Source of the DNA: Chrysogorgia sp. JL179-B06
Lineage: Eukaryota; Cnidaria; Anthozoa; Scleralcyonacea; Chrysogorgiidae
Length of the DNA: 64,000 nucleotides
NCBI GenBank assembly: GCA_035772405.1
Contig: JAYKKM010000351.1
Coordinates: forward strand, 1,897,501-1,961,500
Reading direction: 5' to 3'
Under the pieces are notes generated by a model, which saw only the letters and a program-made list of their open reading frames with translations, did no database searches and had not been told where the DNA came from. Of this stretch, positions 10,917-23,029 are shown one piece after another; position 1 is the first letter of the stretch; the number at the start of each line of letters is the position of its first letter. Both the position numbers and the translations under genes were made by a program.

Positions 10917-13855
10917 TCCCCTCGCCCGGCGCGAAGCGCCTACCGAAGGCCGAAGGCCTGAGGGCGAGGGTGCTAATATCGACCGGCGTTTAGTCCCTTA
11001 TTACGCGAGATCCAAGTGTTCCTGATTTCGGATCGGGTTTATAGGTATATTTATATATATGCATCAACCGTCCTCATGCGTGCCATCGGAAAATTTGACC
11101 CTGGTGACTAGATATGGTAAATATCTGCATTGAATTAAAAGAAAGTACGTGTTTGTCGGGTTATACGGTGAATGAAGATTTGTGTTCAAAAAGATTGTGA
11201 AAAGGCAGTGAAAATGCAATATATCGTCGTCGGAAGATGTCAAGTTCGTAAATCAAGTTTTATACGTAATAATCAAAGACAGACACAAGTAAAAGGTAAA
11301 AGGACTATTATAATTATGTACATTGTGATTTTCTCACCGGTCTGTGTTGAGCAATTAATTTGCCTTTTCTGCATAGTTTTTTTTGGTTAGGGTTAGCAAT
11401 TTGGTTAGGATTAGGTTTAGGATTTCGTTGAATTCTAAGAGACTATAGCGTCGTACGGCTACCGTACGAATAGCCATTACCTTCAGTTCAGTTCAGTTGA
11501 GTGCTTTTTGACTTGACTCGCTATAAATTTTAATGTAATTTAAATAATTGTACACTGTATTGTGTATTTGCAAGCTCCGAAATCTAATAGACACATTTTG
11601 AAATACTTAACAGAGAGATTTGGGAAAATTTGAAGGTGTGTAATGTTTTGAATTTTCAAAACATATATGTATACTATTTTGACAGTTGGAATTAAATATC
11701 AGGCTTGGACTGGCCATTGACAAGATGGCACAATGGCCAGTCCTAGCCTGTTTAAAATATATACCATTTGTTCTTTATAATACTGCTGAATAGTAAGTGT
11801 AGTACAAATTTTGGAATTGCATGTACAGTATGTTTATTATTTGATTAAAATTATAAATACTATATGCTTGATAATTAGCCTATATATACAGTAGTTTAGG
11901 GTGAAAAAACATGCATACTATTGATGTGTTTATATGACCTGGGCCTGTCCTACAATTTTGTAGCAATAAACAAGCATTACTGTGTATACTTGTCAGTGTT
12001 AATACTTAATATATACACTGCTGTAGTGAATAAGGCAGAGCTCGGGTGGAAACAGACGATACAGTACATGGATGATTGTCAAGCAAGCTCATATCCTCAG
12101 AAAAATTATTCTGTGTCCCGGACATGGATAACTTTCTGATTTCCAGTGAGATGCTCTGACCATTCAAGAGCTACCAAGACTCAGATGGTGAGTGAACGTT
12201 ACATTTGTGTACTGATTCTATTGATATAACATCAGTGTATATATTAACACACCCAATCATTAGTCATTACTGAAATATATAGTAACTGGTGTGCATAGGC
12301 AGTACATATATCATTAGAACCAGTGCATCATTGTAACCTCTCCATCTGAATCTCGATGGCTCAATGGTTAAAGGCCGTCACTGGCAATAAGAAGGTTATA
12401 ATTTTTTCAACCAGGAATATTATGTTTCTGACGATATGATCTTGACGTCCATGTTTTGTATACTGGCATGTATTCCATATAACTGTATAATCTGTGTTTA
12501 CAGTACTCCATCCATTATGGAACATGTTAGACCTACAGTACAGTAGCTGGCCTAGTGGGTCACAACTTATTCTGTCAATGTAAAATACAGCTTATTATTA
12601 TGTTCACATTGGGTATGTTGACACTACTGTGTGTGTTAGCTAGATCATTGTCGACAAGCAGACTAGGCATTGCATGCTGAATATAGGTTATAATACAGTA
12701 TATATGTGCAGTGGTGCACGGTGATATAATCTAGATACTATAGTACACAATGCCATATATATGCTTTGTTACATGGCAAATATGGTATCTGCAATCTGCA
12801 TTAGGCATTATTATTATTAGTATTATTATTGTTAATGCATTATTATTAGTAGTATTAATAATAATAATACAATAATATTTATACAGGATAGCCCCTTCAA
12901 TGCTAACACTGGTATCAATATATGGTGTCTTGTTTTCTAACAAATTACAGTTGTTACAAATTTCAACACATATTCACAAATGTACAGTACAATGTTACAA
13001 AAACTAATTTTAACTCAAAAGTTGTATATCCTTCACATATTGTCAATTAAGGCAATAGATAATGGTGCTATAACATGTATGAACAGATTAATTGAAACAT
13101 GGAAAATAGCTCTTTACTGGTAGATATGATGTTAAAATGCCATGGAATTTCCTAACTAGCATTACACAACGTAACTTGCTTCTAATACAAGAGGTACAAA
13201 ACTTAGGAAAGATCATTTTTCCTGACATGCATAGAGACCTCTGATTATGACCATCAATATTTAGTTATCCATATTCCTGCCAGCTCCATGTCACAGTAGT
13301 CCAATGTGGGTAGAATTATCAACTTACTGTACCTTGGAGTAGAATCCCTAATATGTCTTAGTAAATCTAATTTGAATGGACCCCTATACATTTGCAATAT
13401 ATGCATGCCATCCGTCGACATTTGAACAAATTTGATTTTTTAAAGGACACTCATTGTGTGATAGAGATGCACTTTCTTCCTTCAACAGCTTTTGGTGTCC
13501 ATACACACAATAATGCATTGATTATTTCGTGAGTCATCAATATTGTGATAAAAGTAATTTCTTTCTTAGTGATTGATGGTAGAAACAGCAGTAGACCCCC
13601 CACTATTCTGTTGCTGCACTCAAAAATTAAAAAGTTTAATTGGGCTGCATGTATTTATTTTGATGTCCTATGAAACAATTAAATTCAGACAATACAAAGC
13701 TCTGACAGATATTGTCCACTGAAAATTTATTTACTGTAGTTTGGCAAATGAAGTGGCTATTATCTAATTCAAGTAATTTAGAACTAAAATAAGTACTGTA
13801 CTGTAAGTTTCAAACAGCAATTGGGCGAGGGGTTGTTGCGTATACGTATTTCTAG
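10917..13855 (+). mobile_element. Non-autonomous Helitron, copy A (2.9 kb)
   Basis: It starts A^TCCCCTCGCCCGGCGCG and ends TATTTCTAG^T, the A^TC…CTAG^T boundaries of a Helitron. The 5' end has a GC-rich segment (CCGAAGGCCGAAGGCC with GAGGGCGAGGG) that can fold. The body matches the inverted copy at 18585-22645 across most of its length, including the degenerate TTAGGG-like run near 11385-11420, the ATT/AAT microsatellite near 12810-12875 and a tRNA-like segment near 12350. No Rep/helicase coding is seen, and the short open frames (for example 11172-11390) are copied in both elements without other support. It sits inside the 9076-16803 transposon, so it inserted later. Confidence 0.8.
12345..12425 (+). 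repeat. Degenerate tRNA-like (SINE-type) segment
   Basis: TGGCTCAATGGTTAAAGG resembles an A-box/D-arm, and a TCAACCAGGAA stretch sits where a B-box would be. A related, better preserved version occurs in the inverted Helitron copy at about 21122-21185. Probably a SINE captured before the two Helitron copies separated. Confidence 0.4.
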
Positions 13856-14053
13856 TCAGAGAACTAATCTCAACACTAACCAATCAGAGAAATTGTAATG
13901 TAGCTAGATATTTTACCAAAGAGGACAGCAATGAGATCCTTCATAATTTCAGGTTTTTTTCAGTTTTTTTAACAAAATTAAGTGAAAATGGAATGTCTTA
14001 TAAAAGCTTTAACTAAAGAAGTCTGATGATTTGTCTTGTGTAAAAAGACAAAA

Positions 14054-15747
14054 CTATTTTGAAAACAGTGTCCAAAAACTCCTGAAGTCCACTGTAACAA
14101 TGTCAATGCCCTTTGAAGTATATGTGACAAAATCACATTTCTTTAAGCCAGATATGGCCATACCCATCTGTACCTGAAAGTAGTGGGCATGCTGTACACT
14201 TAGTTTCCGATGACCATGCTGACCAATGATTCCACCAATGCTACCAAGCAGAAATGCAGCCTTGGGGACAATGTCCTTTCCGGTATATGGGCATTTTATC
14301 TCAACTGTATTAGGTCCACAGCAATCACACCTTCTAATGCCATTAAGGCTTGCTCCCATCCATGAATTATCCAAGGCAACCAATAGACCAGTTTCTTCAA
14401 TTTGAGGATTTATGTGTCTCTTTTTTTCAGTTCACGATAACAGAAAAGTGCCTCCTTTTCCATCTGAATACCATACTGAAGTGGGGTTGGCAACGTAGCA
14501 AACGGTTTATTTTCTGTTAAAAAGTTCTGAACAGTTTTACTGACATCCGTTGATGATATGGTTTACGTTCAATAGTTTTTTGCCTGGTATAAAGCTTTTA
14601 AATGTTTCTTCCAGTTACCATTAAATGCCTCATTTTGTGCCACTGATCATTTGAATGTTGATCAAGTGTCGATTTATTGATCAGTGTTTGTTGTTCCTTG
14701 GTGCATCTAAGATTTGTTACAAATTGTTTTGCGAAATCTTCAGCATTTGTTGCTGTTATACCATTGTTTGCACTTACAAACACTTGAGCCCGAGAAAGGA
14801 TTGTCATTTCAGAAATATCTTGTTTGACTGATTCATTAGGACTTTTTTTATTAGTAGGTACATGTTTCATCTTGTGGTCCAACTGGCAAATAATGGAGAA
14901 TTGCTGAGTGTTTGTCAATCTTTTCAAGCTTTTTGGCAAAATTCACTTTCTCTTCATGTGATATATTACATCGAAGCTTGGTGGGCAATGGGTCAAATGA
15001 ATCTATCCAGGACTCGTCCATAGGAGTAAACCGTCTTTTGCGTTTTGCACGCACAGAATGTGAAAGTTTCATTTCTAATAAAGGTAGTGGCTTGTTTTCT
15101 GGTTCATTCTTTGGATGCCAATATGCTGAAAGGGATGTTACAGCCACTCTTTCGGCTGATAAAAAGTCATCCAGCTCGAATAATGCTGCTCCAAGGTGTT
15201 TACAACCTTGATCGGCCCCACCTTTGCACTTACAATTAAATGCTGAGTGAATAGAGCCATTTGGACTCATAATGAACCATAGTTTATAAAACTTTTCCCC
15301 TTCCTGGGTTTTTTGTTTCTGGGTTGGAATAACTTGGCCAACAAACACATGGAACGGTGTATTCATTATCATGAATCGTTGCATGTTTAAGATCCCTAAC
15401 ATGGCCATTTTTATGAAGAATATATTCATCAAATGTCCGCCATGAAGACAACATTTCCTTATCGTATTCAGTCTTAGCTTACTGATTATCAAGTGGTTGA
15501 AGATATCCAAAAGACCAAATTTTGGCACAGATGTCATGTCATTACTGAGGTGTTTCAGAGTGAATGGATCTGCAACCTTTTTTCCAGCTGGGAGTGTTAA
15601 ACGTTTTTCAAGAACAACTTTCAAGGAGTCATTGTAAAAATCAGGATCAACAGGTAAGTTCATATCCTCTGCTGCTTTGGCCAAGTTAACCAGATCTGAT
15701 TTCTTAGCATTTGTAACTGGAATACATCGGTATACTTTAGAGTCCAT
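14054..15747 (-). pseudogene. SWIM zinc finger plus YqaJ-like nuclease, disrupted
   Basis: Reading leftwards, the frame starting at 15747 contains a SWIM finger (CKCKGGADQGCKH, CxCx7CxH, about 15240-15200) after an N-terminal region; it then shifts near 14900. The next piece (to 14598) holds CTKEQQ…QWHKMRHLMVTGRNI, like the start of a YqaJ/lambda-exonuclease-type domain. The last piece (14383-14054) has ASLNG, EIKCPYTG and YFQVQMGM, matching the ASPDG, ExK and QxQ motifs of that family. The usual aspartate of ASPDG is asparagine here (codon about 14342-14344), so the nuclease may be inactive apart from the frameshifts near 14900 and between 14598 and 14383. It converges on the transposase of the same element. 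Confidence 0.8.
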
Positions 15748-16352
15748 GATTGAAAGTTTATCTTTGTATCTTGGTTATCAGTTAATATATGTCCATGTTG
15801 TTGATGGTCAGACTTTTCCGTCATTGAGCAAGGTTGTGTTTTAGTTTTCTCTTTCTTTGTTTCTGGGAAAGTTTGTGTTTCAGGCACACATGGACTTTCT
15901 TGTCTGTTTTCTTTCCTCTTAAAAATCTTGAATTTCTTTCTTTCAGTGCACTTCGTTGAAGACTTTGAATTCCTTCATTGTCTCACATGGCTTGTGTTCT
16001 GCTGGGTTGTTTGTGCTCTCCAAGCCTTTTTGGTTTTTAGGTCTGATAGATCGTATTGTTTGTTTATGCATATCCTTGCTGCATGATGCTGTGGTGTTGC
16101 TCGTAGAAATAGAATCCATTGCTTCTGACGAAAATGAGCTATTTTCATTAACTAGGTTAATAAACATGTGAGGCTGAGGTGGGTTCTCCGGTTTTGGCGA
16201 TTCACAACATGTATTTGTTGGTAAAAGCAGATTAAAGTGATTGGCAGACGGGTGAAAATTGAACCAGAGTTATTGTCGCATTGCTGTGAAAGGGCAATGG
16301 CGGGAGGGATTTTGAAGCGAGGACTGAATGGCATCCACCTTTGGTCTTTCAA
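15748..16352 (-). pseudogene. Probable N-terminal part of the YqaJ-type gene
   Basis: Minus-strand open segments at 15887-15660, 16167-15943 and 16352-16152 are polar and Ser/Lys/Gln-rich, without a domain I recognise. They run head-on into the SWIM-containing frame. They are probably its low-complexity N-terminus broken by frameshifts, since a YqaJ partner protein usually has an upstream region. No clean splice pair was found, and the start codon is uncertain. Confidence 0.35.
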
Positions 16353-16803
16353 AGAAAAAATGGAAATAGTACGTTGTAACGCAGTTGAGCAGCAGTAAAT
16401 ATCGGCTGTCTCAGCCCATGTACCAGATACTAAGCTTTCTCACAAATGCTGTTGAAGTGAAGAATGCGAAAACAACAATTAGTGCTCGAAAACGTTGGGA
16501 TGCTGTAACATCAGGTTGTTGGAAATGGCTCTCACCTTATCAAAGTTGTTGTCGCTTTTACCATCAATCCAGAGAGAGAAAGCTCTATAGAAGCAGCTAG
16601 TTGTCATCTCCACGCACGGCGACTTCTTTCCTTCCAATTGGATAAGCCATATGAACAACTTGATTAATATTTATAAGCTTAGAGAAGAATCGTATGTAAA
16701 TATGTCGAGCGAAGCAGACAAACAACAATGTTTGCCCCCTAGCGATCCCCAAATGCTTTGCGTAGACCGCGCAAATTATTGGGGGACTGGCAACCGACAA
16801 ATC

Positions 16804-18020
16804 ATTAGTTCACGCTTTGAATGAACAGTTAATTCTAGTTATGGGTCAGTTTTTTATTCTATGAATGATTTTTGGCCGAGTGTCAACCATAAATGTCATT
16901 GCCTTTTATAAAAGAAAACTATATATAAAACTATTAAGGGCCTGTTTATATGAGTTGGGCTAGCCCGGTTAACCGGGCTGAGTTATGTCACAAAAATCTT
17001 TCCTGTGTACCCAAAAAGATAATTTAAATTAATTTTATGCTCTTCATACAGCCAAACTAAGCCAGTTCTGCTTTGAAATATCATTTTGGGTGTGTATTAT
17101 AGTAGCCATGAGAAGAACTTTGTTAAGCTAATCATCCAGGCTAACCGAGCTGCCGCTTAAAAGGGCATAAAGATCTTTGTCAGAGAATAATTTGACATTA
17201 AGGCCTGGAAATGTGCCATTGTGTAAAAATAGGCTAATCCATGCAAGCATGGAAATGACCATAACATGCTGACGATGTTACAAATCTATGTAACATCCAG
17301 ACCATATAAGCAGCTGCAGGAAATTAAATACCTGTTTGTAAATATGATTTTATCAGTAGATTGTATTGGGGAAAGGGTCAGATGCTTTAAAGGTTTGCAT
17401 CAAAATGTGTTAGTTTAGTATTCATAGCAATTGGGAAAGGAAGTATTAAGGATACCAGATATTCGCTAAGGAAAAGTGATCTTGAATTGCCACACTTCAA
17501 ATCTTCAATATGGTTTGTCACGGTAAACACTCTCAGATACCTATAGGGCCATTTCTATGGTCAAAACTAAATACTGAAATGAGGCACTTAGCCTGAACTC
17601 CTTTAGGAAGAATATTAGAAAACAAGATCTCTCTGGCCTTATTGACAACAATAACTAATGCTGCAATCTTTGTATTTTATAATTTTACACTCTGTCGTGT
17701 ATATATCAGACAAATGTACACATTATAGGAATAATTATAGAATTTTTATTTAAAGTATAGAACAGTTTTTACTTGCATGTAAAAATAGTGTCCCAATGCC
17801 AATCAGTCTGTTATGGCTAAATATGTAGACACTTCAATAAAGTTATTATATTATTAAACAAACAGTAAGCATGATTTCATTGATGCATTTTGTCATGACA
17901 ATTAGAACTTTTTCTCAATTAGAACGAATATCACTGTTGCTCTTTACAACTCATTTCAGAATTCTTTGCTGTTCATATTACCTGGTATAATTTAGCCTCA
18001 TGAAAAATCTGTTTTCTGCA
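16804..18020. other. Non-coding stretch between transposons
   Basis: No gene is seen. A short palindromic GCTAGCCCGGTTAACCGGGCT occurs near 16960. The rest is AT-rich without strong repeats or domains. Confidence 0.45.
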
Positions 18021-18029
18021 CAAGCAGTG

Positions 18030-18300
18030 CTTCTTCAGGAAAGAACTCGATCTGATCTAGTATCAAGCCGTTAAGAGGTGAAAAACAATAACGGATGACG
18101 CCAATGTTTTCCAATCAAGAAAATCGAATACGGAAGGCAATATTTGAAATACAAGCGATTTACCAAAACCAGTAGCCAGTAGGTCAAGTAAGAAGAACAG
18201 CAAGCACCTCTCGGGAAAATTTGACTGCTTTGAAATTCCCAACGAAAACTTTATCACGTCATCCAACAGGATTGGCTCACCTATTATACCTTCTGCTGTA
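18030..18300 (-). pseudogene. RecQ-like helicase fragment (Walker A)
   Basis: The minus-strand frame 18266-18063 contains LLATGFGKSLVFQILPSVF, a good match to helicase motif I of the RecQ-like DExH proteins that are numerous in cnidarians. VIVFHLLTA follows at the position of motif Ia. The frame then closes near 18063 and no DExH box follows. Upstream residues (about 18290-18200) fit the region before motif I. It looks like a single decayed exon-sized piece between the transposon end at 16803 and the Helitron at 18585. Confidence 0.6.
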
Positions 18301-19078
18301 GTAAATTACTAATTCGTAAAATAAAATTATAGATTTTAAACAAGTTCTCTGCTGAATCGAGGACAAAATTTTACAACTGCGTGGTAGCTACAAGTAAGTC
18401 TGGGTATTTTGGGGCATGCGCAGTTATAATTTCGTACCCACTTTTCTGGGTATTTCAAATGGATTGTCCCAGGGTCGTGGCTAGATGGTACACTCGCAGT
18501 TGAGGTGTCCGTGAGGTACTAGGTCTGAGTCGTCTTCTGGACGATCCTTTTATTACTATTAAGGTTATTATTAGAAAACCACTACTAGAAATACGTTATA
18601 CGCAACACCCATCGCCCGCTTATACTGTTTGAAACTTTTATAGCGTAGTTGCTAATTTACTACTGTAATACAGTACTGTAGTTCTTTTTCTTGAATTAGG
18701 TATTAGCCCATTTATTTGCAAAACTGAATAAATTTGCAGTGGACAATATCTCTGAGAGCTTTGTGTTGTTTGAATTTAATTCTTCCATATGACATCAAAC
18801 TAAATAGCGTAAACTTTTTAAATTTTTGGGTGCAGTACCTGGCACCTGCACTGAACAGAATAGTGGGGAAGTTTACTGCTGTTTCTACCATAAATCACTA
18901 AGAAAGAAATTACAGCACTTGTCACACGAGAGCAAAACTCGGGCCCCAGGACTGACATTTGTACCCCTCCCATAAATTTCCATGAGATGTATGAATGATC
19001 CCTTAATTGCAAGTATATATTTTTCGACACCTCATACCTTTATAATGTTATTGTATGGTAGTAACAGTACAGCATAAT

Positions 19079-19217
19079 ATATAATTATTGGATGAGGTTG
19101 AGCATCATGATATCAAGAATTATCCAGACCGAGGTCAATGTTACCTGCCAAAGCAGATAACTTTGACCGAGGTCTGGATAACTCTTAATATCATGCATAA
19201 GCCGAATCCAATAATTG
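19079..19217. mobile_element. Foldback MITE with GACCGAGGTC core
   Basis: The arm with ATCATGATATCAAGAATTAT and CCAGACCGAGGTCAA is mirrored by TTGACCGAGGTCTGGATAAC, and the outer ATTATTGGAT by ATCCAATAAT. About 139 bp in all. A related core (GACCGAGGTCT) is used by the palindrome at 24487-24609. Confidence 0.8.
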
Positions 19218-19489
19218 TTTTATTATACATTGTTCAAGATAGTCTTACTATAAAAATATACAAACAAATCTACTACAGGCGTTTTTTAATTTGTAATTTT
19301 TGCACGTTTGGTCCTAGTGACGTCATCAGTGTTAAATAATTTTTGTTTTTGGACACCTCCGTGCAATAATTCACAGTATTCAACAGAAATGAGGTCGCAC
19401 CTGCCAGAGATTAAGAATTCACTGGAATTGACCAATAGGAAACGAGAATGAATTTTGAATGTATAATAAATGCTTTTAGCCAGTGGAAT

Positions 19490-19520
19490 TGGGGAAAGTG
19501 TTGAGTCAACACTTTCCCCA
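19490..19520. repeat. 31-base palindrome
   Basis: TGGGGAAAGTGTTGA and TCAACACTTTCCCCA are exact reverse complements separated by one G. Confidence 0.9.
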
Positions 19521-21104
19521 GTGGAAATGAACGGGTACTTCGTGTTACTGGTAGGTACGCAATACGCATAATGGTTGCAACATTTCATTGGTCTGCAGAA
19601 TACACCAATCACAAGTGATTGACGTGGCGATGTGGCCGGGCCTCTTGCAAGACCCGGGCATTTTGGCATTTTTTAATTTTTGAGTGCAGCAACAGAATAG
19701 TGGGGGTCTAGACTATTGTTTCTACCATCAATCACTAAGAAAGAAATTACTTTTATCACAATATTGATGACTCACGAAATAATCAATGCAGTATTTTGTA
19801 TATAGACACCAAAGGCTGTTGAAGGAAGAAAGTGCATCTCTATCATACAATGAGTGTCCTTTAAAAAAATCAAATTCGTTCAAATGTCTACGGATGGCAT
19901 GCATATATAGTGCAAATGTATAGGGGTCCATTCAAATTAGATTTACTAAGACGTACCTATTAGGGATATTCTACTCCAATTGTTGGTGTGGATAGATTAT
20001 ATACAGTAAGTTGATAATTCTACCCACATTGGACTACTGTGATGTGGAGCTGGCAGCAATATGGATAACTAAATATTGATGGTCATAATCAGAGGTCTCT
20101 AGGCATAATGCATGTCAGGGAAACTGATTGGTTAATAGAAATCCCAAGCAAGTTACATTGTGTAATGCTAGTTAGGGAATTCCATGGCATTTTAACATCA
20201 TATCTACCAGTAAAGAGCTATTTTCCAATGTTTCAATTAATCTGTTCATACATGTTATAGCACCATTATCTATTGCCTTAATTGACAATATGTGAAGGAT
20301 ATACAACTTTTGAGTTAAAATTAGTTTTTGTAACATTGTACTGTACATTTGTAACAACTGTAATTTGTTAGAAAACAAGACCCCCATATATTGATACCAG
20401 TGTTAGCATTGAAGGGGCTATCCTGTATAAATATTATTGTATTATTATTATTATTATTATTAATACTACTAATAATAATGCATTAACAATAATACTAATA
20501 ATAATAATGCCTAATGCAGATTGCAGATACCATATTAATTGCCATGTAACAAAGCATATATATGGCATTGTGTACTATAGTATCTAAATTATATCACCGT
20601 GCACATATATATATATATATATTATAACCTATATTCAGAATGCCATGCCTAGTCTGCTTGTCAACAATGATCTAGCTAACACACATAGTAGTGTCAACAT
20701 ATCCAATGTGAACATAATAATAATAAGCTGTATTTTACATTCAGAATAAGTTGTGACCCACTAGGCCAGCTAAGTATAACATGTTCCATAATGGATGGAG
20801 TACTGTAAACACAGATTATATATGGAATACATGCCAGTATACAAAACATGGACGTCAAGATCATATCGTCAGAAACATAATATTCTTGGTTGAAAAAATT
20901 ATTACCTTATTGCCAGTGACGGCCTCTAACCATTGAGCCATCGCGATTCAGATGGAGAGAGGTCGTTACAATGATGCACTGGTTCTAATGATATATATGT
21001 ACTGCCTATGCACAGCAGTTACTATATATTTCAGTAATGACTAATGATTGGGTGTGTTAATATATACACTGCTATTATATCAATAGAATCAGTACATCAA
21101 TGTA

Positions 21105-21190
21105 ACGTTCACTCACCATCTGAGTCTTGGTAGCTCAATGGTCAGAGCATCTCACTGGAAATCAGAAAGTTATCCCTGTCCGGGACACAG
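21105..21190 (+). repeat. tRNA-like SINE segment in Helitron B
   Basis: TAGCTCAATGGTCAGAGCAT is a good A-box/D-arm. Some 35 bases on, TTATCCCTGTCCGGGACACAG stands where the T-arm would be, with a poor B-box. It resembles the SINE at 51000-51105, which has an intact B-box. Confidence 0.5.
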
Positions 21191-22886
21191 AATAATTTTT
21201 CTGAGGATATGAGCTTGTTTAACAATCATCCATGTACTGTATCGTCTGTTTCCCCCCGAGCTCTCCCTTATTCACTACAGCAGTGTATATATTAAGTATT
21301 AACACTGACAAGTATACATATAGTAATGCTTGTTTATTGCTACAAAATTGTAGGCCAGGCCCAGGTCATATAAACACAGCAATAGTATGCATGTTTTTTC
21401 ACCCTAAACTATACTGTATATATAGGCTAATTATCAAACATATAGTATTTATAACTTGAGGTACACAAAAATAATAAACATACTGTACATGCAATTCCAA
21501 AATGTGTACTACACTTACTATTCAGCAGTATTATAAAGAACAAATTGTATATATTTTAAACAGGCTAGGACTGGCCATTGTGCCATTGTTCTGGCACAAA
21601 TCAGGCTTGGACGGATTTAGCATCATATTGTTATTTGCGGCCCATGGATTTAATTCCAACTGTCAAAATATTATACATATATATGTTTTGAAAATTCAAA
21701 ACATTACACACCTTCAAATTTTCCCAAATCTCTCTGTTAAGTATTTCAAAATGTGTCTATTAGATTTCGGAGCTTGGAGCAAATACACAATACAGTGTAC
21801 AATTATTTAAATTACATTAAAATTACTAAATTAGCGAGTCAAGTCAAAAAGTTAAACGATAAAGTGAAGCACTGAACTATTGGTAATGGCTATTCGTACG
21901 GTAGACGACGCTATAGTCTCTTAGAATTCAACGAAATGCGGGTAAATATCATCAAAATCCTAAACCTAACCCTAATCCTAACCAAATTGCTAACCCTAAC
22001 CAAAAAAAACTATGCAGAAAAGGCAAATTAATTGCTCAACACAGACCGGTGAGTCGGTGACAATCACAATGTACATAATTATAATAGTCCTTTTACCTTT
22101 TACTTGTGTCTGTCTTTGATTATCTTGTCCTTCAACACTACAGTTTCGGCTGGAAATCAGCAGATAATGTCTATAGTAGTGTTTGTTACAAACAAACATT
22201 GCCATTTCCTCACAAAATCATCGGATGCAGTAGGTTTTTATGGCAATATAAATTTCGCCGTCAATGGCGGCTTCTTCCGGAAAGCGGTTTGTCGCGCTGG
22301 CGTCAATTTAAATTTAAATTTCGCCAAATTTAACGCACCAAAAAACCGTTTCAATGCCGTTTCAATTTTTGCATTCGCAATCATGTGACGGTTGCAATTT
22401 AAATATTAATTCAAATGAAGAGGCTCAGGTCTACCAATCAGCTTCTGTCTATATCTCGTTACCAGGGCCAAATTTTCCAATGCCGCGCATGAGAGCAGAT
22501 CGACGACGTTGATCCTGAAAATATATATACAAGGAAACTGAAAGTGACTCTACATTACGCCTGGAATCCGTGATGAGGGACTAAACGCCGGTCGATATTA
22601 GCACCCTCGCCCTCAGGCCTTCGGCCTTCGCGCCGGGCGAGGGGACAATATATATATATGCATAACATATTGCATTAATTTGAATACATTAAATCCATCA
22701 AGAGAATACAGTACCTTTTCTGCTATTTTTAACCTGTTTTAATGTTGATAGCAATTGAGCGATTGTTTATCATGTGCCATCGAGCAACTCTACATTTTTG
22801 AATGGGGAGACCTCTACAAACAAAAAGGTAAAACTATCTGAAAATTTGGAACAATGTTAGAAAGGTTGTTTATGGTTGATACTAAA

Positions 22887-23029
22887 ACAATTAGACAACT
22901 CGCCCTCGTTGTCTATATATGAGCAGATAGTCAACTCGGGCTTCGCCCTTAGGGTTAGGGTTAGGGTTAGGGTTAGGGTTAGGGTTAGTATCTGCTCATA
23001 GACAACTCGTTCTCGTTGTCTAATTGTTA
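22887..23029. repeat. Hairpin with a TTAGGG array at its apex
   Basis: The left arm AACAATTAGACAACTCG…GAGCAGATAG is mirrored on the right by TATCTGCTCATAGACAACTC…GTCTAATTGTT. The centre is the TTAGGG array at 22949-22988, next to GGGCTTCGCCC. The arm sequence belongs to the same family as the hairpins at 24308-24386 and 52349-52441, which have no telomeric repeats. Confidence 0.88.
22949..22988 (+). repeat. Interstitial TTAGGG array, 6.7 perfect units
   Basis: Forty uninterrupted bases of TTAGGG, the telomere repeat of most animals including cnidarians. No degeneration inside the array. Confidence 0.97.

Larger units (their letters stand above)
9076..16803. mobile_element. 7.7-kb DNA transposon, PIF/Harbinger-ISL2EU type
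   Basis: The left end GATTTATCGGTTGCCAGTCC and the following roughly 70 bases (ending in CTAGGGGGCAAACA) are mirrored at 16722-16803 with few mismatches. Both ends are flanked by AT, consistent with a 2-bp AT target duplication, though the palindromic context (AATGAT/ATCATT) makes this ambiguous. Inside are a + strand DDE transposase pseudogene (9381-10596) and a - strand SWIM/YqaJ nuclease pseudogene (14054 to about 16350). They converge, with a 2.9-kb Helitron between them. From memory, ISL2EU elements, relatives of PIF/Harbinger, pair a transposase with a YqaJ-type protein; this should be checked. Without the Helitron the element would be about 4.8 kb. Confidence 0.8.
18911..19675. repeat. 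Inserted block inside Helitron copy B
   Basis: This segment is absent from copy A. It holds a MITE at 19079-19217 and a 31-base palindrome at 19490-19520. A helitron 3'-proximal block flanks it on both sides (18820-18905 and 19676-19755), so it is either an insertion with duplication or the junction of two Helitron copies. Confidence 0.6.
18585..22645 (-). mobile_element. Non-autonomous Helitron, copy B (inverted, 4.06 kb)
   Basis: Read on the minus strand it starts TCCCCTCGCCCGGCGCGAAG (22645) and ends TATTTCTAG^T (18585), as in copy A. It aligns with copy A in inverse orientation over nearly all of 19676-22645 and 18585-18910. The extra length is an interruption at about 18911-19675, after which a 3'-proximal block (ACAGAATAGTGGGG…ATCACTAAGAAAGAAATTAC) occurs a second time. 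Copy B may therefore be a composite of two overlapping Helitron ends. No Rep/helicase domain. Together with copy A it makes a long inverted repeat with a 4.7-kb spacer. Confidence 0.78.

Noticed and set aside
11385..11420. Telomeric array in the Helitron
   Set aside because: Only degenerate GGTTAGG-like pieces, mirrored in copy B near 21960-22000; not a clean TTAGGG array.
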